Source of the DNA: Sipunculus nudus | Taxonomy: Eukaryota; Annelida; Sipuncula; Golfingiida; Sipunculidae | Reading direction: 5' to 3' | Length of the DNA: 64,000 nucleotides | NCBI GenBank assembly: GCA_026874595.1 | Contig: JAPPUL010000082.1 | Location: 806,001-870,000, forward strand | Program-made: the position numbers and the translations under genes | The notes under the pieces: generated by a model | Databases searched by the model: none | Told to the model about the DNA's origin: nothing | What the model saw: only the letters and a program-made list of their open reading frames with translations | Shown here: positions 53,537 through 59,763 of the stretch, piece by piece | How positions within the stretch are numbered: position 1 is the first letter of the stretch | Layout of the letters: each line of letters begins with the position of its first letter

Positions 53537-53955
53537 AATCGCTAAAAAGTTCCAAAACCAAAAGGTTAAATCAAAAAGATTGATTAATATAGAATAATAT
53601 AGAATAAGATAAAATAAATTCAATAAGGGGAATAAGGGCAATAAAAACCTAAGGCTTTTGAAAAAAATGCATTTATAAGGTGTGTAAGATGCCTTAATCT
53701 AGTGTTAATATAAGTGTCTAAATCTTTATATAAGATAAGAGCAGGCCCTAAGCTAAAATGAAATAGAAACGATAAGGAGATACTAAGATAGTAAGAAGCT
53801 TAAGTCAGAAGGACAAAAGTAATAAGGCATAAAGGAAAGCCAAGTTGAACGTGGATTAGAAAGTGGATTAGAAGTTACGAAAGGAAATTATGAAAGGAAA
53901 TTACGAAAGGAAGAGAAACGTAGGCAAAACAAGGAAAAAGTAACAGAGGTAAAAA
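53537..53955 (+). other. Divergent intergenic region aroC/ECF sigma, with tandem repeats
   Basis: About 420 bases. The right-hand part is purine-rich on the plus strand and holds two tandem arrays: GTGGATTAGAAA twice (53851-53874) and a 13-base TTACGAAAGGAAA unit three times (53875-53913). GAGGT at 53946-53950 is the ribosome site of the sigma gene. No gene or stable hairpin is seen. Confidence 0.55.
53875..53913 (+). repeat. Three 13-bp tandem repeats upstream of the ECF sigma gene
   Basis: Copies at 53875-53887, 53888-53900 and 53901-53913 (TTACGAAAGGAAA, the second with T for C, the third ending G). Each contains AAAGGAA, a Shine-Dalgarno-like core, but none is near a start codon. A 12-base pair of repeats precedes them directly. 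Confidence 0.85.
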
Positions 53956-54537
53956 TTGGGGTATAACATAGCAGAAGAAAGCGATGAGACATTGATGCTA
54001 TTGTTTAAGGATGGAGATGAGGGGGCATTTAATGAGATCATAAGGCGCTATAAGACAAAACTTTATAATTATATATATAAATATGTTCGAGATCGAGAAA
54101 GGAGTGAGGAGATAGCCCAAGAGGTCTTCATAAGGATATATAGAAGCCGATCGCGTTATCAGATAAAAGCAAAGTTCTCAACATATGTATATAAGATAGC
54201 GTTAAATTTGGCATATAACGAGGTAAGGAATTTAAATCGGCGTAAAACGGATTTGCATAATGATTTTGATGAAGGTATGTTTAAAGATGAAGGGCTTAAG
54301 GAGCAAAACACACCGGAGAATATATATGCAAGACGAGAGATAGAAAACAAGGTAAGTAAGGAGATAAACAATTTGTCTGAGAAGTATCGGGATGTGATTT
54401 TGTTATGCGATATAGAAGAGTTATCTTATAAGGAGGCGGCAAAGATACTTAATATATCGATAGGTACGGTACAATCAAGACTAAGCCGAGGTAGACTAAG
54501 ATTAAAAAGACGCCTTGCAAATTTTTATAAGGCGTGA
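53956..54537 (+). CDS. ECF-type RNA polymerase sigma factor, RpoE family
   Basis: A 193-residue extracytoplasmic-function sigma factor. Region 2 reads LLFKDGDEGAFNEIIRRYK, YNYIYKYVRDRERSEEIAQEVFIRIYR and KFSTYVYKIALNLAYNEVRN. Region 4 reads YRDVILLCDIEELSYKEAAKIL followed by GTVQSRLSRGRLRLKR. The start is TTG 53956 with GAGGT five bases upstream. An ATG elsewhere in frame would remove region 2 residues. A candidate membrane anti-sigma factor follows 350 bases downstream, which fits the usual sigma/anti-sigma arrangement. Confidence 0.92.
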   Translation: MGYNIAEESDETLMLLFKDGDEGAFNEIIRRYKTKLYNYIYKYVRDRERSEEIAQEVFIRIYRSRSRYQIKAKFSTYVYKIALNLAYNEVRNLNRRKTDLHNDFDEGMFKDEGLKEQNTPENIYARREIENKVSKEINNLSEKYRDVILLCDIEELSYKEAAKILNISIGTVQSRLSRGRLRLKRRLANFYKA

Positions 54538-54886
54538 TAAAAGGATAAAATAAAAGCATAAAAAGGGATAAAACCTGAGTGTTTTGAGTGTTTTTAAGGA
54601 AAAGAGTGTTTTTAAATAAGAAAGAGTGTTTTTGAATAAAAAGAGTGTTTTTGAATAAATCTTTAGATAGAAAAAGAAAGAGTCGCATATATTCTATATA
54701 AGCTATTAATATAAGCTATTAATATATAAGCTATTATCAGTTAAACTAAATATAGGGTGGCAAGTGATAAAGTTAGTGATAAAGTTATTTAATATCTGTA
54801 AAAGAATGGTGAAGAGGGTATTTGGGAATAGGTCTTTAGTTGGGATGATATAAGGTATAGAAATAGCAAGACTTAGGAGTTAGGCA
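54538..54886 (+). other. Repeat-rich spacer between the ECF sigma and anti-sigma genes
   Basis: About 350 bases. It holds five copies of GAGTGTTTT in an imperfect array (54577-54660), three copies of ATAAGCTATTAAT (54698-54736) and a direct repeat AGTGATAAAGTT (54763-54787). A 7-base-pair hairpin at 54510-54535 overlaps the sigma gene end; its T run is on the minus strand only. No coding frame with a ribosome site is seen. Confidence 0.55.
54577..54660 (+). repeat. Imperfect tandem array with five GAGTGTTTT cores
   Basis: Five spaced copies of GAGTGTTTT, the last four separated by 18-20 bases of A-rich sequence (AAATAAGAAA-like). A later microrepeat, ATAAGCTATTAAT three times, lies at 54698-54736. 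The arrays do not form a hairpin terminator. Confidence 0.75.
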
Positions 54887-55741
54887 ATGACAGACAATAA
54901 GATGAGGAAGTTACTAAGTGCGGCATTAGATGGAGAGCTTAGTACAAAAAAAAGAGCGTATGTAATATCTAAGCTTAGGAAAGACGCAAGGTGGCAGGCT
55001 GAGTATGAAGAGCTTAAGGAGCTTAAGTCTCTAGTAAAGGGGGTGGGCAAAGAAGAGGTTTTGGAGCTATCGTGTGATTTTGATAAAAGTTTAATGATGC
55101 GTTTAGGGGAATATGGAAATACTTGTGATAGTTTTGCTTATGGGTTTTGTGAGGGTGAGCAGGATGAGAAGAAGAATGAGAAGAGGCGAGAGAGGAGGAG
55201 GCGTAGAGGCTATGTAGTAAGGATTAAGGAATATATAGATGATCGTATAGTTGATGGAGTATTGTTTGAGAAGATAGCGTATAGTTTGGGATTTATATCG
55301 TTTATATTCATGTTGTACGTAGGTTATGAGGTATATAACGCATCATTACTTTTGAATAGAGCAGATAAGGAAACGGTAGGGAATATAGTAGATAGCGTTA
55401 TATCGGGGAGTGTAGGCGAGAAAGGGGCTGAGGGGAGTGTTAGGGGAAAGGAGTGGGAAGGTAATAATGCAGGTGATGTAGCAGGAGATGATAAAGAGGT
55501 GCATGTAGATGGGGGGGTTGATGAGAAAGCCTTTACAACGGTAATGAATCGGGAGGGCAAATTATTTGTAAGACAAAATAGTTCGACATTGATAGTAGAC
55601 ATGTATTCGGGGAAGGCGTATGGGGATATTGACTATAAGACAAAGGATCTGCGTGTACGCATAATGTCGAATTTGGATATATATAAGAAGATATATCGCA
55701 GTCATTATCCGGAGAGTCCGCTATTTAGTGATCCTGATTAG
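54887..55741 (+). CDS. Putative membrane anti-sigma factor
   Basis: A 284-residue protein. The first 50 residues, MRKLLSAALDGELSTKKRAY and then VISKLRKDARWQAEYEELKE, match the N-terminal anti-sigma domain pattern, but the zinc-binding His-Cys-Cys motif is absent. A very basic patch (KRRERRRRRG) precedes one membrane helix at about residues 129-149. The outside part is Gly/Glu/Asp-rich and then ends in a compact segment (MNREGKLFVRQNSSTLIVDM). It probably holds the preceding ECF sigma factor at the membrane. The signal that releases it is unknown. Assignment rests on the motif and on gene order. Confidence 0.68.
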   Translation: MTDNKMRKLLSAALDGELSTKKRAYVISKLRKDARWQAEYEELKELKSLVKGVGKEEVLELSCDFDKSLMMRLGEYGNTCDSFAYGFCEGEQDEKKNEKRRERRRRRGYVVRIKEYIDDRIVDGVLFEKIAYSLGFISFIFMLYVGYEVYNASLLLNRADKETVGNIVDSVISGSVGEKGAEGSVRGKEWEGNNAGDVAGDDKEVHVDGGVDEKAFTTVMNREGKLFVRQNSSTLIVDMYSGKAYGDIDYKTKDLRVRIMSNLDIYKKIYRSHYPESPLFSDPD

Positions 55742-55820
55742 AGTATGAATATGAGCAGAATCTGTTGCTACTAAATCTTTATATTAAAGCTGATGAGTTT
55801 AGTATAAAAAAAAAGATATG

Positions 55821-55849
55821 TTGACAGCAAGGCATAAAAAAGTTATACT
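55821..55849 (+). promoter_or_regulatory. Strong sigma-70 promoter of the rpmG leader
   Basis: TTGACA at 55821-55826 and TATACT at 55844-55849 are separated by 17 bases, the best promoter match in the window. The start point would be near 55856, only ten bases before the first unit of the 15-bp repeat, so the repeat array would be the first thing in the message. Confidence 0.75.
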
Positions 55850-55865
55850 TAATTGGGCTTAAGGA

Positions 55866-55971
55866 ATGAAGGGGAGTTTAATGAAGGGGAGTTTAATGAA
55901 GGGGAGTTTAATGAAGGGGAGTTTAATGAAGGGGAGTTTAATGAAGGGGAGTTTAATGACGGGGGGAGTTA
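55866..55971 (+). repeat. 15-bp tandem repeat in the rpmG leader, each unit with its own start site
   Basis: Six perfect tandem copies of ATGAAGGGGAGTTTA (55866-55955) and a seventh diverged copy (55956-55971). Every unit contains AGGGGAG, a strong Shine-Dalgarno sequence, placed a few bases before the ATG of the next unit. The unit is five codons long, so the array encodes (MKGSL)n in one frame. Confidence 0.95.
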
Positions 55972-56009
55972 ATGAAGATATGAAGATAAAGAAAAGAAAA
56001 AGACTATGA
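55866..56009 (+). CDS. Repeat-encoded small ORF (47 residues) in the rpmG leader
   Basis: The array reads open from ATG 55866: MKGSL six times, then a 17-residue tail rich in Lys and Arg (ending KIKKRKRL), and stops at TGA 56007-56009. The frame is the same as rpmG, which starts 24 bases later. AAGG precedes the first ATG. The product has no known homologue. It may be translated as a leader peptide, or the repeats may function only as a ribosome-loading element. Confidence 0.4.
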   Translation: MKGSLMKGSLMKGSLMKGSLMKGSLMKGSLMTGGVNEDMKIKKRKRL

Positions 56010-56033
56010 GGAAAAAGGCGAGAAACTAAAAAG

Positions 56034-56222
56034 ATGGCAAAGAAGAAAGGAGAAAGTCGGGTTATAGTGACCTTAGAATGTACGGAATGCAGGGAAAAAG
56101 GGAGCCGTAATGTGTATAGGTATTCGACGGTTAAAAATAAGAAGAACACGACACCGAAGTTAGAATTAAAGAAATACTGTAGGTTTGAAAGGCGACATAC
56201 AGTTTTTAAAGAGATAAAGTAA
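56034..56222 (+). CDS. rpmG: 50S ribosomal protein L33
   Basis: Small ribosomal protein of 62 residues with [20 protein letters not shown], then [20 protein letters not shown] and HTVFKEIK. It has the first CxxC pair but only one Cys in the second half (KYCRFERRH), so it is intermediate between the zinc-binding and zinc-free forms. It is transcribed from the promoter at 55821-55849 through the repeat leader. A hairpin terminator lies 110 bases after the stop. The usual neighbours secE, nusG and tRNA-Trp are absent. Confidence 0.95.
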   Translation: MAKKKGESRVIVTLECTECREKGSRNVYRYSTVKNKKNTTPKLELKKYCRFERRHTVFKEIK

Positions 56223-56713
56223 ATAGAAGAGAATATAAATATACAAATATAAGTATATAAGATGCTATAGTGGATGTAGGTGTATCGTGTTAGCAGTGTA
56301 GCTAAAGAGGTTTTGTTGGATTACAAAGGAGAGGCATGAAAGAGGACATGCCTTTTAAATATAAATTTTAGGTTAAGATGTTTGCAGTAAGAGGCTTTAG
56401 GGATAAGGTTTAAGGGGTGAGATAGAGAGGAGAGTAGGTCTTGTAAGGAGAGGGATAAAGCGTTAGAAAATAAATGCCTAATAAATACATGCAACAAAGA
56501 GTTGTAACCCGCTTTGATAATGTTTCTTGGTTAGAAAGAATCCAAACTAGTAAAGATGGAATAAGTTTTAGTGTAAGCTCTAAAGTATAGATTGTAATGG
56601 TCTTATAGGGTTTATGATAGAGTTTATGATAGAGGTGGGGAAAATACAAATGAAAGATATAGCTTATAATATAGTTAAAGTATAATAAGAGCTTTATTAA
56701 AGCGGAGAATAAA
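56223..56713 (+). other. Intergenic region rpmG to glutamate synthase cluster
   Basis: About 490 bases. A terminator hairpin lies at 56332-56356. The rest has no gene: a minus-strand frame at 56410-56649 lacks a ribosome site and plausible composition. GCGGAG at 56702-56707 is the ribosome site of the next gene. I looked for a tRNA here and found none. Confidence 0.55.
56332..56356 (+). terminator. Rho-independent terminator after rpmG
   Basis: AGGCATG (56332-56338) pairs with CATGCCT (56347-56353) around an 8-base loop, extended by a G-U and an A-T pair, and followed by TTT. It is the likely end of the rpmG message. Confidence 0.7.
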
Positions 56714-58456
56714 ATGAAGAGGATATATCCGATATACCTGAATAAGAAGAGCCCGTGTTATTCAGTAGATCACTTGGGGAATGAAGGATGCCCAGCAAGA
56801 AGTGACATAGCTAGATTTTTATATAGTGTAAAGCTAAAAGAGTACGGGAAGGCATATGAGATATTAAAGGAGACGAATCCGTTTTCCGGGGGCTGTGGAA
56901 GGTTCTGCGATCATCCATGTGAGACGGCATGCAATCGTGATAAATATGATGGAGCAGTAGACATAAAAGAGATAGAGCGTTTTGTATCTGACTATGGATA
57001 TAAAAATAATATATTGGGGACTAAAAGTAAAAAGAGAAAGACAAAGGGTCGAGTAGCGATTATAGGATCTGGTCCTGGGGGATTATCCTGTGGATATTTT
57101 CTTGCTCGGGAGGGATATGAAGCAGATGTATATGAGAGAGAAAGCTATGCAGGTGGGATATTGGTAGAGGGGATACCGCTTTTTCGTTATCCTGAGGAAG
57201 TGCGAGAGTACGAGATAGAGTATGTAAAGAGTTGCGGAGTGAATATACATACAGATGTAAAAGTGGATTGGCAGGCTTTACAAGGGTTTGTAAAGGACTA
57301 TGAAGCAGTTATAGTTGCAACAGGAGCACACAAGGCGCGTAAACTTGGGGTAGCAGGGGATGAACTTAAGGGAGTGGTAGTGGGTCTTGATTTTTTAAAG
57401 CGTTTACATTTTGATGAAGATTTTAAGGCAGGGAAGTATTCTCATTTGCTAGATAAATTTGGATTAGGGAAGGAGCTTGCAGTAATAGGAGGCGGGTATA
57501 CAGCATTTGATGTTGCACGTTCTGGGGTTCGGCTTGGGGGAAATATGCATGTATACTACAGACGTAGCATAGATGAGATGACAGCGCATCCAGGAGAAGT
57601 ATCGGAGGCACAAAAAGAAGGGATAGGATTTAGTTTTTTGACAAAGCCGACAAAGCTTGAGAAGCTTTCAAGCGGTCGAATAAAGATGACAATGCAGCGT
57701 ATGGAGCTTGTGGGTGAGGATGAGAGTGGGAGGCGAATGCCAAGGCCGATTGAAGGCAGTGAGTATGTAGTTGAGGTAGATAATGTACTAAGTGCGATAG
57801 GAGAGACGCCCGAGTTTGATTTTCTTGATGGAAATTATAAAATAGAAGGCTTTAAATTGCTATTGGAAAAGCTAGGGAGTGAGGAACGAGACAAAGTGTT
57901 CATAACGGGCGATGCCTTACAAGGACATGTAGGCAGCACAGGGATGGTGGTACGTGCGGTAGGTCTTGCACAGGATACGGTAATAGAGGTTAGAAACTTT
58001 TTGGGAGAAGAGGTTATGCGTAATGAAGAGAAGGAAGGGGAAAGAGACATAGCCTATTATGATAGTATAAAGAAGCGATATTTTCCTAAAGAGTCAAGAC
58101 TTAGGATAGATGTGCTGCCTTATGAAGAGCGGGTTGGAAATTTCAAGGAAGTAAATCTTGGTATAACAGAGGAGGTAGCAGTATCGAAAGCGGGACGTTG
58201 TTGGAATTGCGGGATATGCATACAATGTGATTGGTGTCGAGATTATGATAACGAAACTATCTTGAAGTTGACATTGCCATGGAGTGAGGATAAGGAAGCA
58301 CATTTCTATAAGTTTTTAAAGGAGCGAGTATCGCTTAAAACGCGAGAGAGTGTAGAAGGGTGCCCAAGGAATGCGATGGCGTTGGTGCCGTATGATGAGG
58401 AATGGAAGAAGATTATAGAGAGTCAATATATAAGTTTTGATTCAATAAAGTACTAA
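56714..58456 (+). CDS. gltD: GltD-type NAD(P)H-dependent glutamate synthase small subunit-like flavoprotein
   Basis: A 580-residue FAD oxidoreductase. The N-terminal cysteine domain (Cys26, Cys61, Cys65, Cys69 and Cys73, in GGCGRFCDHPCETACNRD) binds two Fe-S clusters. FAD binding follows in VAIIGSGPGGLSCGYFLARE (from about 114) and NADPH binding in LAVIGGGYTAFDVARSG. A further cluster site at about 494-507 (GRCWNCGICIQCDWC) is an extra ferredoxin-like tail not found in standard GltD, but reminiscent of DsrL-type proteins. It passes electrons from NAD(P)H to the following subunits. The FMN synthase and amidotransferase genes follow on the same strand. Confidence 0.85.
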   Translation: MKRIYPIYLNKKSPCYSVDHLGNEGCPARSDIARFLYSVKLKEYGKAYEILKETNPFSGGCGRFCDHPCETACNRDKYDGAVDIKEIERFVSDYGYKNNILGTKSKKRKTKGRVAIIGSGPGGLSCGYFLAREGYEADVYERESYAGGILVEGIPLFRYPEEVREYEIEYVKSCGVNIHTDVKVDWQALQGFVKDYEAVIVATGAHKARKLGVAGDELKGVVVGLDFLKRLHFDEDFKAGKYSHLLDKFGLGKELAVIGGGYTAFDVARSGVRLGGNMHVYYRRSIDEMTAHPGEVSEAQKEGIGFSFLTKPTKLEKLSSGRIKMTMQRMELVGEDESGRRMPRPIEGSEYVVEVDNVLSAIGETPEFDFLDGNYKIEGFKLLLEKLGSEERDKVFITGDALQGHVGSTGMVVRAVGLAQDTVIEVRNFLGEEVMRNEEKEGERDIAYYDSIKKRYFPKESRLRIDVLPYEERVGNFKEVNLGITEEVAVSKAGRCWNCGICIQCDWCRDYDNETILKLTLPWSEDKEAHFYKFLKERVSLKTRESVEGCPRNAMALVPYDEEWKKIIESQYISFDSIKY

Positions 58457-58579
58457 GTGGGGCTAAAGGGGCTAGGGGCATAAAGGGTGCTGGGAAGAGG
58501 AGATATAATAAGGAGAGATAAAGTAGGAATAGAAGGGGGAGATATTAAAGAGTAGATATAAAGAGGAGGTAAAAAATTA

Positions 58580-58606
58580 ATGATGCGAGGCATAAAATGG
58601 ATATAA
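58580..58606 (+). other. Short leader ORF overlapping the amidotransferase start
   Basis: An 8-codon frame, MMRGIKWI, starts at ATG 58580 with AAGAGGAGGT (58561-58570) nine bases upstream, one of the strongest Shine-Dalgarno sequences in the window. It ends at TAA 58604-58606, past the ATG of the amidotransferase gene at 58597. This fits translational coupling by a leader peptide, though the strong site could also serve 58597 directly from a distance. Confidence 0.45.
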
Positions 58607-59763
58607 GGACATTTAGCGGGGGAGAAGATGGCGTTCCACCTGGAGCATGTGGGCTTTTGACTGCGGCAGGAAAGTTTCATTTATCGAGCGTGCTAAAGGC
58701 GGCAGAGTGCTTGCAATATCGTGGTCGTGCAGGAGCTGGGATAACTTTGAAGGGAGTGTATGAATATCTTGGAGATAATATATTTTATTTTCATATAATG
58801 TACAGACGCAGTGAAAATGTAGAAGATTTAGAAAGGGTGCTAACGTCTTGGGGTTTCATGCTAGAAGACAGGGTGCGTTTAATACACAAGAAATGGTATC
58901 ATAAATACGAGATGCCGATGATGTATAGATATACGATAACATCGCCTGCCTTAGAAGATATGTTATATAGAGATCAGATAAGTTGCCCGAAGGAATTTGT
59001 AAGGAAGAAGGTAATAGAATTTAATAGTAAATATACAGATGACGCAAGGATCTACTCAAGCGCTCAAGACAGCGGTACGTTTCTAACAGCATTTACGTTA
59101 ACAGACACAATAAAAGTCTTTAATATAGAACAATACGAAAGCGAAAAATTAAACGTGGTACAAACGCACATGAGGTGGCCAACAAGCAGCGGACGGGGGG
59201 TATGGTGGGGCCCACAACCGATAGCATTAGGGAATTTATCAGGGACCCATAATGGACACTTGTCGTCGGACAAATCGAATGCAATAGCGCTTGAGCAATT
59301 AAACATACCGCTAACAGTAGGAACGGACTCAGAGTCATTATTTAAACAGATGCATTATTTGGTAAGTAATGGCTACACGTTAAAGGAGATAGAATGGGTA
59401 ATATCGGGCAAATTCCCGCCGGAGCTAGAAGAGCTTGGAGAAGAGGAATTAGAACATTATAAAGCGATTAAAGAGGATGCGTCATTATATAGATTTAACA
59501 TGAGCGGCCCATCGACAGCAATAATCCTAATAGATGACATACTAATAGCACTAACAGACCGAGATCATATGCGAGCACTTACGATAGGCGAGAGTGAGAA
59601 TATAATATTGCTAGGGAGCGAGGAGCGAGCGATAGTTACAGCAGCGGTAATACTTGGTGAGGATGTAGAAATATATAATCCGGATGCAGGAAAGCTTGTC
59701 GGATTTAGAATAAAAGAAGGATATAAAGAGAGGTTAGATTATGAGTGGAAGCAAACTGCCTGA
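58597..59763 (+). CDS. Class II glutamine amidotransferase subunit of a split glutamate synthase
   Basis: A 388-residue protein matching the glutaminase domain of GltB and of archaeal-type glutamate synthases. Motifs: VLKAAECLQYRGRAGAGI, NVVQTHMRWPTSSGRG, NLSGTHNGHLSSDKSNAIALE and TVGTDSESLFKQMHYL. The catalytic cysteine must be the N-terminal residue of the mature protein. Here the only fitting Cys is Cys18 in PPGACGLLTA, so a 17-residue propeptide would have to be removed, unlike the usual MCGI start. It releases ammonia from glutamine for the FMN subunit. The stop overlaps the next gene by 23 bases. Confidence 0.82.
   Translation: MDIRTFSGGEDGVPPGACGLLTAAGKFHLSSVLKAAECLQYRGRAGAGITLKGVYEYLGDNIFYFHIMYRRSENVEDLERVLTSWGFMLEDRVRLIHKKWYHKYEMPMMYRYTITSPALEDMLYRDQISCPKEFVRKKVIEFNSKYTDDARIYSSAQDSGTFLTAFTLTDTIKVFNIEQYESEKLNVVQTHMRWPTSSGRGVWWGPQPIALGNLSGTHNGHLSSDKSNAIALEQLNIPLTVGTDSESLFKQMHYLVSNGYTLKEIEWVISGKFPPELEELGEEELEHYKAIKEDASLYRFNMSGPSTAIILIDDILIALTDRDHMRALTIGESENIILLGSEERAIVTAAVILGEDVEIYNPDAGKLVGFRIKEGYKERLDYEWKQTA

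Noticed and set aside
53537-53641. 35-residue N-terminal extension of AroC
   Set aside because: The open frame reaches 53641, but family homology begins at the internal Met (53536). The extension is hydrophobic and has no ribosome site.
54510-54535. Terminator after the ECF sigma gene
   Set aside because: The 7-bp hairpin has no T run on the plus strand; a T run occurs only on the minus strand, where no gene ends.
55866-55971. 15-bp repeat array as a CRISPR
   Set aside because: The copies are directly adjacent without spacers and the unit is far shorter than a CRISPR repeat. No cas genes are in the window.
56223-56713. tRNA-Trp or secE after rpmG
   Set aside because: I looked for the usual neighbours of rpmG. 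No GTTCGA T-arm or cloverleaf and no secE-like frame is present.
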